Below the pieces are notes generated by a model. The model worked only from the letters and a program-made list of their open reading frames with translations. It was not told where the DNA came from and did not search any database. 30,446 bases of DNA from JAZRGE01 sp045644025 (lineage in GTDB: Bacteria > Bacillota > Clostridia > Oscillospirales > Acutalibacteraceae), in contig JAZRGE010000009.1 in the NCBI GenBank assembly GCA_045644025.1, positions 1-30,446 on the forward strand. Reading direction: 5' to 3'. Position numbers and translations under genes: made by a program. Below, in pieces: positions 14,253-21,712 of this stretch; position 1 is the stretch's first letter; each line of letters starts with the position of its first letter.

Positions 14253-15044
14253 CTATTGCAGATCGCTTTTTCTATAAGATATTGGAGAGCAGCCCATAAT
14301 ATTGCGGAATGTGAGCCCGAAATGCTGGCGGGAAGCGAAGCCGCATTCCAGCGCAATCTCGGTGGTATCCATATCGCTGTTGCGGAGCAGAAAACAGGCC
14401 TTCTCTATTCGCAACTTATTGGCATAATCGGTAATCGTGGCACCCGTATGCTTCCTAAAAAGATTTTGCAGATAGGATACGTTTACACCAATTTCCTTAG
14501 CCACTCGCGGCACGGAAATCTTTTCATCGCAATGATGCACTATATAATCCTTTGCCCGTTTCACGTAGGCTAAGCCACCGCCGCTTTTCCTGCCTTCGTT
14601 CCAAAGGCGGCCTATAAGGATAAGCAGGCGGTTCATCAGTATCTCAGACATGTATCCGTCACCCACCGTCTGCTGCTCGCGCACTAAATCCCGCAAAGCA
14701 GGATAAACTGATCCATCATCTGTATATATCTCACATTCAGCCTCTATAGCCTTTTCCACCCCGGGCATAGAATAAGCCTTGCTCACATCAAAACCTTGCG
14801 GATGGTTCATAAAGAACTCAAGATTTGTGATATCGGCCTTATCGGCACTAAGGGCGTGAGGCACTCCCTTGCCCAGCACGATAAACTGGCCTGTTTCCAA
14901 GATCTTACGCCCCATCGGAGTGGATACAACGCACTGACCCGACAAAACATACATTATCTCAACATCGTCGTGGGAGTGATAGGCTTTCATAATAAAATTT
15001 TCAAATTTCTTTTTGTAATAATAGCCAATATAAGCCGAAGTCAT
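14253..15044 (-). CDS. AraC-family transcriptional regulator with cupin domain
   Basis: A 263-residue regulator. Residues about 10-80 are a cupin with the metal-site-like KAYHSHDDVEIMYVLSG and the following GQFIVLGKGVPHALS. Residues about 160-260 hold the DNA-binding domain: IVHHCDEKISVPRVAKEIGV, then NVSYLQNLFRKHTGATITDY and the second helix-turn-helix IALECGFASRQHFGLTFRNI with GCSPISYR. A GTG at 15053 is in frame, but GAGGTGA fits the ATG at 15044 far better. It is divergent from the GH27 gene and convergent with the GH123-like gene, so it probably controls GH27 and perhaps the other sugar units. Its overall architecture is similar to the AraC-type protein at 6810-7697, but they are not close copies. 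Confidence 0.93.
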   Translation of the reverse strand: MTSAYIGYYYKKKFENFIMKAYHSHDDVEIMYVLSGQCVVSTPMGRKILETGQFIVLGKGVPHALSADKADITNLEFFMNHPQGFDVSKAYSMPGVEKAIEAECEIYTDDGSVYPALRDLVREQQTVGDGYMSEILMNRLLILIGRLWNEGRKSGGGLAYVKRAKDYIVHHCDEKISVPRVAKEIGVNVSYLQNLFRKHTGATITDYANKLRIEKACFLLRNSDMDTTEIALECGFASRQHFGLTFRNIMGCSPISYRKSDLQ

Positions 15045-15063
15045 TCCTCTCACCTCTGTTTTG

Positions 15064-15091
15064 ATTTTACCACCAAAATAAGAAAAAGCAA
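15064..15091 (-). promoter_or_regulatory. Promoter of the second AraC-type gene
   Basis: On the minus strand TTGCTT (15086-15091) and TAAAAT (15064-15069) are 16 bases apart. The stretch TAAAATCAA at the -10 is identical to that in the other AraC-type promoter (7718-7723 and beyond). Confidence 0.55.
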
Positions 15092-15098
15092 GAATTTA

Positions 15099-15121
15099 TT
15101 GCAAATTTTCCAAATATGCAA
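15099..15121. promoter_or_regulatory. TTGCA / TGCAA inverted repeat between the AraC-type and GH27 genes
   Basis: TTGCA at 15099-15103 faces TGCAA at 15117-15121, with AT-rich sequence between and after. It lies upstream of both divergent promoters. The same half-site pair occurs at 7756-7780. Short arms in AT-rich DNA, so this is only a candidate. Confidence 0.3.
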
Positions 15122-15129
15122 TATTTTAT

Positions 15130-15159
15130 TCCACATTTTATTCTCTCTAATTGTATATT
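15130..15159 (+). promoter_or_regulatory. Possible promoter of the GH27 gene
   Basis: TCCACA (15130-15135, four of six) and TATATT (15154-15159, five of six) are 18 bases apart. The -35 is weak, as would suit an activator-dependent promoter next to an AraC-type gene. Confidence 0.4.
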
Positions 15160-15188
15160 AAAAACATAAATAAGAGGAGTTGATTTTT

Positions 15189-16325
15189 GTGGTAGTAAAA
15201 ACACCCCCTATGGGATTCAACACATGGAATACCTTTGCTAAAGATATCAGCGATCAGCTTATGCGCGAAACCGTGGATAAAATGGCCGAAATGGGCTATA
15301 AAGACTACGGATACGAATATATCGTTATCGACGATTGCTGGGCTGAAAGAAAGCGAGACGAAAACGGCAGATTAGTGCCCGATAGAGAGAAGTTCCCCAA
15401 CGGAATTAAGGCTGTTGCCGATTATATTCATTCCAAGGGTTTTAAGTTTGGCATTTATTCCTGCGTGGGTAATCTCACCTGCGAAGCCTATCCCGGATCT
15501 TTTGAGCACGAGTTTATCGATGCACAGACCTTTGCCGAGTGGGGTGTAGACTACTTAAAATTCGATTATTGCTTCAAGCCCAACACCGAAAACGGAGATC
15601 TGCTTTATAAGAGAATGGCCCTCGCTCTTGCTAATTGCGGCCGCGATATTCTTTTCAGCGCCTGCAACTGGGGTGCCGACGACAGCGTTCGTTGGATAAA
15701 AGAGACCGGTGCCCATATGTGGCGCAGCGGCTCCGATATTAAGGAAAATTGGCAGTCTATTAAAGATATCTATCAACGTCAATTTGATCTTATCCCCTAT
15801 TGCTCCCCCTCCTGCTTCAACGATATGGATATGCTGGTCGTCGGTATGAACGGCAAGGGGGCTCAGTCTCTCGGCGGTTGCACCATTGAAGAATACCGCA
15901 CCCACTTTTCTATGTGGAGTATGTTTGCCTCTCCCCTTATGATTGGTTGCGATGCCAGAAACGTGGACGAAGAAAGCTACGCCATTATGACTAATAAGGA
16001 CGTTATCGCCATCAACCAGGACGAAGGCTGCTGGCAGCCCTACAAGGTTGAAGGCACCGGCTGCTCCAGTTCTTATGCAGATATTTGGATTCGCCATCTT
16101 GCCAACGGCGATATTGCCATTGGTATGTTCAATCTCCAGGATGGCGGCACACGCGGCTTCCTGCCCTTCACTTCCATCGGTCTTAACAGATCGTGCAACC
16201 GTGGCCTACAGCTTAAAGACCTTTGGACAGGTGAAGATCTGGGCACCTTTGAGGATTACTTCCTTTCCGAATGGATCCCTGCTCACGGCTGCAAAATGTT
16301 CCGCGCCAAGGTGGTTGAACTTTAA
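15189..16325 (+). CDS. GH27 glycosidase, alpha-galactosidase or alpha-N-acetylgalactosaminidase, intracellular
   Basis: A 378-residue GH27 enzyme. It opens directly at the barrel (KTPPMGFNTWNTFAKDI), with VIDDCW (D49, D50) for substrate binding, FGIYSCVGNLTC, the nucleophile motif YLKFDYC (D126) and the acid/base motif MWRSGSDI (D183). A C-terminal beta domain of about 90 residues follows. There is no signal peptide. The loop that sets specificity reads ACNWGAD (residues 158-164), where many alpha-galactosidases have CEWG; CNWG also occurs in known alpha-galactosidases, so alpha-Gal and alpha-GalNAc cannot be told apart here. The track's first possible start is a TTG at 15180, but AGAGGAG fits the GTG at 15189. 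It overlaps the next gene by one base. Confidence 0.9.
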   Translation: MVVKTPPMGFNTWNTFAKDISDQLMRETVDKMAEMGYKDYGYEYIVIDDCWAERKRDENGRLVPDREKFPNGIKAVADYIHSKGFKFGIYSCVGNLTCEAYPGSFEHEFIDAQTFAEWGVDYLKFDYCFKPNTENGDLLYKRMALALANCGRDILFSACNWGADDSVRWIKETGAHMWRSGSDIKENWQSIKDIYQRQFDLIPYCSPSCFNDMDMLVVGMNGKGAQSLGGCTIEEYRTHFSMWSMFASPLMIGCDARNVDEESYAIMTNKDVIAINQDEGCWQPYKVEGTGCSSSYADIWIRHLANGDIAIGMFNLQDGGTRGFLPFTSIGLNRSCNRGLQLKDLWTGEDLGTFEDYFLSEWIPAHGCKMFRAKVVEL

Positions 16326-16516
16326 TGAAATGCATTCAATGCGAAGCCACGCTCTCTCGTGATGATATCGGCCTACACAAAAAGTTGGTGGATAGAGCCG
16401 CCGAAAAAGACTTTATGTGCAAAGCCTGCCAGGCAAAATATTTCAATGTGGATATTGCCCTGCTGGATAAGAAGATAGAAGACTTCAAATATCAGGGTTG
16501 CCTGCTTTTTTGCTAA
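16325..16516 (+). CDS. 63-residue two-CxxC protein, function unknown
   Basis: A small protein with a putative zinc-binding site formed by C3/C6 (MKCIQCEA) and C32/C35 (FMCKACQAKYF), then a helix (DIALLDKKIEDFKYQ) and a C-terminal GCLLFC. Small clostridial proteins with this layout are familiar but uncharacterised. Its ATG shares a base with the GH27 stop (TAATG), so translation is almost surely coupled. It has no RBS of its own beyond sequence inside the upstream gene. It could be a metal-binding accessory protein, or simply a hitch-hiker; nothing in the window ties it to glycan breakdown. It converges on the ispH-rpsA gene. Confidence 0.75.
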   Translation: MKCIQCEATLSRDDIGLHKKLVDRAAEKDFMCKACQAKYFNVDIALLDKKIEDFKYQGCLLFC

Positions 16517-16560
16517 CAAAAAAATCCCCAAGCCATGGGTTTCGAGATTTTGATTTTTGG
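16517..16560. terminator. Imperfect hairpin between convergent transcripts, probable terminator
   Basis: Outer arms AAAATC and GATTTT and inner arms CCCA and TGGG form an interrupted stem flanked by A and T runs on both sides. It lies between the 63-residue gene and the end of ispH-rpsA, where a two-way terminator is expected. The stem is asymmetrical. Confidence 0.45.
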
Positions 16561-16562
16561 AA

Positions 16563-18629
16563 TTATTCTGCTGTTTCTTCAGCAACCTCAGCTGCCTCCT
16601 CGGCAACTTCGGCAGTCTCTTCGGCAGACAGTTCGGGCAGCAGAGCACGGATAGAAAGGCTTACGCGCTTCTTATCCAGATCAATATTAATGATCTTGGC
16701 TTCTACTTCCTGGCCAACACTGAGCTCATCAGCGGGCTTTTCGATTCTGCGATTGGAGATCTGGGAAATGTGGATAAGACCATCCACACCGGGGATAACT
16801 CTGGCAAATGCGCCATAGGTTGTGAGGCTGAGAATCTTCACGGTAACAATGTCGCCAATCTGATACTGCTCCTGAAGCTTAACAAAGGGGTTGTCCTCTG
16901 CTTTGCGATAGCCCAGGGATACCTTCTTCTTTTCGGTGTCCAGAGCCTTTACGTAAACTTCAACAGTATCACCAACATTCATAACCTCGGAAGGATTCTT
17001 GATCCTTGCCCAAGACATCTCGGAGATGTGAACCATACCATCCACTCCGCCAAGATCTACGAATGCGCCGTAGCCGGTGAGAGACTTAACAGTGCCGGTG
17101 AACTTATCGCCAACAGCAACGTTGCTCCAGAACTTCTCCGCAAGCTCCTTGCGCTGCTCACGGGAAACCGACTTAATGGAGCCGATAGCCTGGCGACGAC
17201 GGCCGATATCGATGATGCGGAAGGAAACGTTCTGGCCTTTGAGCTCTTCCAGAGAATCATTCCTTGCAACACCTGTCTGGGATGCGGGAATGAACACGCG
17301 AACACCGTTGGTAACAGCGATAACGCCGCCCTTGATGATCTCGGAAACAGTGCCTTCGATAATAGCACCGGATTCCTTAGCATCCACAATGGTGTTCCAG
17401 TTGGCGCTCACATCATAGCGGCGCTTGGAAAGAAGAACTGTGCCTTCCTGGTCGTTTGTCTTCATAAGGATAAGATCCAGAACATCGCCCACATGAACTT
17501 CGTCCATAATTTTGGCGTTGGGATCGTTGGAATATTCGCTGCTGGGGATATAACCGGTGTGTTTACGACCGATATCTACCTGTATTTCAGTGGGGCTTAC
17601 AGCCAGAACAGTACCCTTAACCCTCTGGTCGGTATTCATTCCGCTGAGCGATGCCTCCAGTGCCTCCTCAAAAGTCATTTCCTCAAAGGATTTCTGCTGA
17701 ACCTCTACAGTTTCAGCTGCCTCATTTTCGGGGGCGAGCTCCATGGCCTGCTCCACATTCAATTCGGCATTTACTACGTTTTCAGACATTTGCTTAAGAA
17801 CCTCCTTTATTATACACGCAGGAGTAGATGCCCCTGCGACAACACCAATATCTCCAAACCCTTTCAGCATTTGGGGCTTGAGCTCGCCCACTGTTTCTAT
17901 GTGCCATGTGTTTTCACACATACTGCTGCACACGTCTTTAAGCTTAACAGTGTTTGAGCTGTGGCGTCCGCCAATAACTATCATTGTGCCGCATTCCTGC
18001 GCCAACTGCTTTGCTTCTTGTTGACGATTGGACGTTGCACTACATATTGTATCAAAGAACTTTCCGTTTGTATAGAGTTTTTTGAAATTTTCCTGAAATT
18101 TTTGCCACAAAGTTGCATTAAAGGTGGTTTGCGCCACCATACTAACGGGAGTTTGCGCCAATTCGGGCTCTTTTTCCAGAATTTGCTCCATTTCTTCGGG
18201 TGTGGCAAACACATAATATCGGCCGTTCACATGGCCCGCAATGCCCTTAACTTCGGAATGGTTGGCATCGCCCGCTATAAAGACCACCCTGTCCTCGGCC
18301 GATTCTCTGGCAACGATCTTGTGAATCTTACCCACGTAGGGGCAGGTGGCATCCACCACCTGAAGCCCGAGTTCTTCGGCTTTTTTATAAACCGAAGCCT
18401 CTACTCCGTGAGAACGTATCACCAGTATTTCATCGGGCGCTACTTCTTCCACGGAATCAACCGTTCTTGCACCCCTTTTTGCCAAGGATTCCACAAGCTG
18501 TGAATTATGAATTATCTCACCCAACGTGCAGACTTTTTTTCCTTCGTTGAGCAGATTTTCCACCATCTCCACAGCGCGATTCACGCCGAAGCAGAAACCT
18601 GCCGTTTTAGCCAAGCGGATATTTCTCAA
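16563..18629 (-). CDS. ispH-rpsA: Fused 4-hydroxy-3-methylbut-2-enyl diphosphate reductase / 30S ribosomal protein S1
   Basis: A 688-residue bifunctional protein of a type known in clostridia. Residues 1-285 are IspH, the last enzyme of the MEP isoprenoid pathway. Its three iron-sulfur cysteines are present: C13 (AGFCFGVNRA), C96 (DATCPYVG) and C196 (DTICSATSNRQ), along with active-site histidines in EIIHN, RSHGV and NHSEV. An acidic linker (about 288-330) leads to four S1 domains at about 334-405, 420-490, 508-580 and 590-665, the third and fourth with the classic GYGAFVDLGGVDGMVHISEM pattern. An AEVAEE-type acidic repeat ends the chain. The start is a TTG at 18629 with GGGAGG 7 bases upstream, and it overlaps the plsC stop as TTGA. 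Confidence 0.96.
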   Translation of the reverse strand: MRNIRLAKTAGFCFGVNRAVEMVENLLNEGKKVCTLGEIIHNSQLVESLAKRGARTVDSVEEVAPDEILVIRSHGVEASVYKKAEELGLQVVDATCPYVGKIHKIVARESAEDRVVFIAGDANHSEVKGIAGHVNGRYYVFATPEEMEQILEKEPELAQTPVSMVAQTTFNATLWQKFQENFKKLYTNGKFFDTICSATSNRQQEAKQLAQECGTMIVIGGRHSSNTVKLKDVCSSMCENTWHIETVGELKPQMLKGFGDIGVVAGASTPACIIKEVLKQMSENVVNAELNVEQAMELAPENEAAETVEVQQKSFEEMTFEEALEASLSGMNTDQRVKGTVLAVSPTEIQVDIGRKHTGYIPSSEYSNDPNAKIMDEVHVGDVLDLILMKTNDQEGTVLLSKRRYDVSANWNTIVDAKESGAIIEGTVSEIIKGGVIAVTNGVRVFIPASQTGVARNDSLEELKGQNVSFRIIDIGRRRQAIGSIKSVSREQRKELAEKFWSNVAVGDKFTGTVKSLTGYGAFVDLGGVDGMVHISEMSWARIKNPSEVMNVGDTVEVYVKALDTEKKKVSLGYRKAEDNPFVKLQEQYQIGDIVTVKILSLTTYGAFARVIPGVDGLIHISQISNRRIEKPADELSVGQEVEAKIINIDLDKKRVSLSIRALLPELSAEETAEVAEEAAEVAEETAE

Positions 18630-19246
18630 TGCCCTGCCTCCCAAAGAATTGTGATCTTGCTCATAATAAGCTCTGTGATCCTGCGAAGCTCTGCGCGGCT
18701 CATATCAGCCATACGAAACTCTTCGGCCGCCACGGGAGCCCCATAGCGCATCGTGGTCTTCTGAAAAAGCGGCAACTTAGTAGTCTTGTGATACACCGCC
18801 GAAGGCACAACCGTGGCACCTGTCTGTGCTGCGATCACCGCCACACCCGATTTTGCCTTACCGGGCCTGCCTTGATGATTGCGGGTGCCCTCGGGGAATA
18901 TTCCCAAAAGCTTGCCTTCTTCCACTATCCTTTTAGCGGTTTCAATAGCGGCTGCTCCACCCTTTTTCCTATCCACGGGGAAAACGCCCATTTTTCGCAT
19001 AAACCAGGCAATAATCGGATTTTTGAATATCTCGGCCTTGCCCATAAAATATATCTGCCTGGGGCAACTAACAACAAGAAATGCAATATCTGTAACCGAT
19101 GTGTGATTACAGCAAAGCACTGCGCCACCGCTCAAAGGGATGTTTTCCACTCCCTTAGCCTTATAGGGAAAAAGAAGCTTCACAATAGGAGTGGCCACTG
19201 CGCGCCAAAACCCGTAGAAACGGGTCATCCTTCTTTCCTTGCTCAT
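18626..19246 (-). CDS. plsC: 1-acyl-sn-glycerol-3-phosphate acyltransferase
   Basis: A 206-residue membrane-associated acyltransferase that makes phosphatidic acid from lysophosphatidic acid. The catalytic NHTSVTD block (H48, D53) and the substrate-binding FPEGTRN (117-123) are both present, along with KAEIFKNPIIAWFMRKMGVFPVDR split over the third motif. A hydrophobic N-terminal stretch (FWRAVATPIVKLLFP) probably anchors it in the membrane. It begins at the ATG at 19246, overlapping the cmk stop as ATGA, and its own stop overlaps the ispH-rpsA start. The cmk-plsC-ispH/rpsA order is common in clostridia and implies one coupled message. Confidence 0.95.
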   Translation of the reverse strand: MSKERRMTRFYGFWRAVATPIVKLLFPYKAKGVENIPLSGGAVLCCNHTSVTDIAFLVVSCPRQIYFMGKAEIFKNPIIAWFMRKMGVFPVDRKKGGAAAIETAKRIVEEGKLLGIFPEGTRNHQGRPGKAKSGVAVIAAQTGATVVPSAVYHKTTKLPLFQKTTMRYGAPVAAEEFRMADMSRAELRRITELIMSKITILWEAGH

Positions 19247-19905
19247 AATCTCTCCTTAATGGTGTTCAGCAGAAGTTCACAGGCACCTTCAAAGGTAAAG
19301 CCTGTGGTATTGATTATCACAGAGCCTTCGGCAGGCTTTAAGGGTGCGATGGGGCGATGGGAATCGTTGTAGTCCCTTTCCTTCAGATCGGCCAGCACAG
19401 CCTCATAATCGGCCTCCATGCCCTTGGCTACCATTTCATCGTAGCGGCGGCGAGCTCTGTCTTCGGGATCGGCTGTGAGAAATATCTTTATTTGAGCCTG
19501 AGGCAGCACCACAGTGCCGATATCTCGACCATCCATCACCACGTTGTAGCGGCAAGCCAGATCACGCTGGCAATTAAGCAAATAAGCTCTCACGCACTTC
19601 ACAGCCGAGGAGCGGGAAGCCATCATAGAGACCTCGGGCGTGCGGATAAGATCGGTAACGTCTTTATCGTTCAGGAACATATGCTGCTCGCCATCAATAA
19701 AGCGCAGGTCCACCTTAATATCGGGCAGAGCGGCTTCAATAGCGGCTTCATCATCGGCGGCAATACCTGCATTCAGCAGATGCAGGGCCACGGTGCGATA
19801 AAGGGCTCCTGTATCCACATAGATAAAGCCGAGTGCCTTGGCCACGTGCCTGGAGATCGTGCTTTTTCCTGCTCCTGCAGGTCCATCAATTGCAACAGAA
19901 ATCAT
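19243..19905 (-). CDS. cmk: Cytidylate kinase
   Basis: A 220-residue P-loop kinase that phosphorylates CMP and dCMP with ATP. The Walker A motif is GPAGAGKST (8-16), followed by the family signature YVDTGALYRTVALHL. CMP-binding and lid motifs appear as VMDGRDIGTVVLP and DPEDRARRRYDEM. Length and motifs match the bacterial type. The ATG at 19905 has a run of GGGGGG about 9 bases upstream. It is 19 bases downstream of the flavoprotein gene and overlaps plsC, placing nucleotide, lipid, isoprenoid and translation functions in one leftward unit. Confidence 0.96.
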   Translation of the reverse strand: MISVAIDGPAGAGKSTISRHVAKALGFIYVDTGALYRTVALHLLNAGIAADDEAAIEAALPDIKVDLRFIDGEQHMFLNDKDVTDLIRTPEVSMMASRSSAVKCVRAYLLNCQRDLACRYNVVMDGRDIGTVVLPQAQIKIFLTADPEDRARRRYDEMVAKGMEADYEAVLADLKERDYNDSHRPIAPLKPAEGSVIINTTGFTFEGACELLLNTIKERL

Positions 19906-19924
19906 AATATGTATCCCCCCATAT

Positions 19925-21151
19925 TTATTCGGCTGCGGCGCCTTTTCCGGCGGCCGCGCCCGTTGAGAATGCTATTTGCAGATTATATCCGCCGGTCACT
20001 GCGTCTACATCCAACACTTCACCTGCGAAGAATAATCCTTTCATCAGCTTGGATTCCATTGTTTTAGGATCAACCGACGAAACGTCTACACCCCCGGCGG
20101 TTACTACCGCTTCGGAAATATCCCTTGTGCCCACAACGGATAAGGGCAAATTCTTAAGCAAAGCCACCAGATCTTTTCTCTGCTTTTTGGTGATGCTGTG
20201 GGCCTTGGTGGTGGGTTCAATACCCGAAAGTGCCACAACAACGTCTATAAGCCGCCTGGGCAAAAGATCATCCAGCGCGTTGCAGAAATCCTTATTGCGC
20301 TTTTCTTCCAGATCGCGAAGAATGCGTTTATCCAACATTTCTTCATCAAGTCCGGGCTTTAGATCAATAAGCACCGAATTGCTTAAGCCTTCTTTATAAT
20401 AGGTGGAAGCGCTGAGCACCAGCGGGCCACCAACACCTGAAGACGTGAAGAGCATCTCGCCCAACTGCTTATACACACATTTGGAATCCACAAGATAGGA
20501 AAGCGAAACGTTTTTAAGGCTTAAGCCTTCCAGCATGCCGCACCATTTTTCCAAGCAATCCAGCGGCACCAAGGATGCTCTGGGTTCCACTATGGAATGT
20601 CCCGCTTTTTGGGCAAAGCGATAGCCATCGCCTGTGGAGCCTGTGAGCGGATAGGAAAGCCCGCCTGTGGCAATTATCACGTTATCGGATTTAAGCACTT
20701 CACCGTTTGCCAGTTTCACGCCAACGGCGGAGCTGTTATCGGCCACAACCGACCTTACAGGCTGAAAGATAAACTTCACACCGCAATCCTTGGCATATCC
20801 CACAAGAGCGTTGGCAATATCGGAAGCCTTATCGGAAACGGGAAACACTCTGTTGCCGCGCTCTGTCTTGAGCGGCACACCCAACCCCTCGAAGAAATCC
20901 ATAGTATCCTGAGGAGTGAATGCCGAAAAAGCCGAATAGAGAAATTTCGGATTGCTTCGCACAGCCGAAAGCAACTGTTCCCTATCGCAATTATTGGTAA
21001 CATTGCACCGGCCCTTACCCGTTATCTTCAATTTTCTGGCAGGCTGCGGATTCTTTTCGGCCACAAGCACGCTGTTGCCGCCCATAGCGGCCGAGATCGC
21101 CGCCATAAGCCCCGCAGGGCCCGCGCCCACCACAATAGTTTTCTTTTCCAT
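19925..21151 (-). CDS. NAD(P)/FAD-dependent oxidoreductase, BaiN/HI0933 family
   Basis: A 408-residue flavoprotein. The N-terminal Rossmann fold has VVGAGPAGLMAA (7-18), then the family hallmark ITGKGRCNVTNN (43-54), the mid-chain IIATGGLSYPLTGSTGDGYRF split across the FAD site, and the C-terminal FAD-closing GLFFAGEVLDVDAVTGGYNL. The family includes BaiN, reported to act in bile-acid dehydroxylation, but most members are untested, so no substrate is assigned here. The start is the ATG at 21151 with a weak AAAGTGA upstream; a TTG at 21160, directly after the previous stop, is an alternative. It lies between the small membrane protein gene and cmk. Confidence 0.9.
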   Translation of the reverse strand: MEKKTIVVGAGPAGLMAAISAAMGGNSVLVAEKNPQPARKLKITGKGRCNVTNNCDREQLLSAVRSNPKFLYSAFSAFTPQDTMDFFEGLGVPLKTERGNRVFPVSDKASDIANALVGYAKDCGVKFIFQPVRSVVADNSSAVGVKLANGEVLKSDNVIIATGGLSYPLTGSTGDGYRFAQKAGHSIVEPRASLVPLDCLEKWCGMLEGLSLKNVSLSYLVDSKCVYKQLGEMLFTSSGVGGPLVLSASTYYKEGLSNSVLIDLKPGLDEEMLDKRILRDLEEKRNKDFCNALDDLLPRRLIDVVVALSGIEPTTKAHSITKKQRKDLVALLKNLPLSVVGTRDISEAVVTAGGVDVSSVDPKTMESKLMKGLFFAGEVLDVDAVTGGYNLQIAFSTGAAAGKGAAAE

Positions 21152-21160
21152 ATAGATCAA

Positions 21161-21712
21161 TCACTTTATAAGTTTTTTCACTCTGGGGTGAAGCATTATC
21201 ACGTAGTAGGATATCACCCTTGTTGCGCCCATATCATACACGGCAAAAACAATATTGCCGGCCGCCAAAAGAGCAGGTGCCGTGGCTGCCCCCAATGGGG
21301 AGGACACAAATTCTGCAAACGGAATCTGCAACACAAAGACCGAAAGCGCCGCATAGGCCGCCACCGCCAAGTTAAACAGCACAAATTTTGCCAAATATTC
21401 CAGCCAACGCTTCTTCATCCGCTCGCACAAAGCCTTAATAATGGGATAATATCCGAAGAAAAGTACGAACAAAAGCTTGGCTTCGCTTTCGGCCGTGAGC
21501 AACACCACAACCGAAGCACTGAAATAAGTAGCCAGCGCCCAAGGAAATGAGATTTCCACCATAGGCACTATTATAAGCAGACCTGCAATGGCAGGCACAG
21601 CATAAGTAAGATAAGGGAAATAGGCCGCCAGCATCACAACTGCCGCCAGAGCCGCAATTATGCCGCCCAGAGCGATCTTTCCTGCGTAACGCACCTCTCG
21701 TTTGCCGCCCAT
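21161..21712 (-). CDS. Small polytopic membrane protein, function unknown
   Basis: A 183-residue protein, nearly all hydrophobic, with about five or six membrane helices (for example KIALGGIIAALAAVVMLAAY, FAEFVSSPLGAATAPALLAA, and AKFVLFNLAVAAYAALSVFV). A basic loop (CERMKKRWLEYLAK) lies about residue 93-106, and a basic C-terminus ends HPRVKKLIK. It resembles small clostridial membrane proteins of the ECF S-component size class, but I see no diagnostic motif. The frame is open further upstream to 21757, but the ATG at 21712 forms a TGATG junction with the J-domain gene, so I chose it. Translational coupling ties it to the J-domain and DUF5685 genes. Confidence 0.75.
   Translation of the reverse strand: MGGKREVRYAGKIALGGIIAALAAVVMLAAYFPYLTYAVPAIAGLLIIVPMVEISFPWALATYFSASVVVLLTAESEAKLLFVLFFGYYPIIKALCERMKKRWLEYLAKFVLFNLAVAAYAALSVFVLQIPFAEFVSSPLGAATAPALLAAGNIVFAVYDMGATRVISYYVIMLHPRVKKLIK

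Noticed and set aside
10461..14356. Two long minus-strand open frames (612 and 650 codons) opposite the GH-A and GH123-like genes
   Set aside because: Both are in-register shadows of strongly supported plus-strand glycosidase genes, with no domain, promoter or ribosome binding site of their own.
15189..16325. Assigning the GH27 enzyme specifically as alpha-N-acetylgalactosaminidase
   Set aside because: The ACNWGAD specificity loop differs from the common CEWG, but CNWG is also found in alpha-galactosidases, so the sequence alone does not decide.
16563..16660. Repetitive GCxGCC-type sequence near the end of ispH-rpsA as a possible DNA repeat element
   Set aside because: It encodes the acidic AEVAEE repeats of the S1 C-terminal tail, so it is a coding low-complexity region.
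16557..17957. 466-codon plus-strand frame opposite ispH-rpsA
   Set aside because: In-register shadow of the S1 repeats; composition reflects the complement of S1 domain codons.
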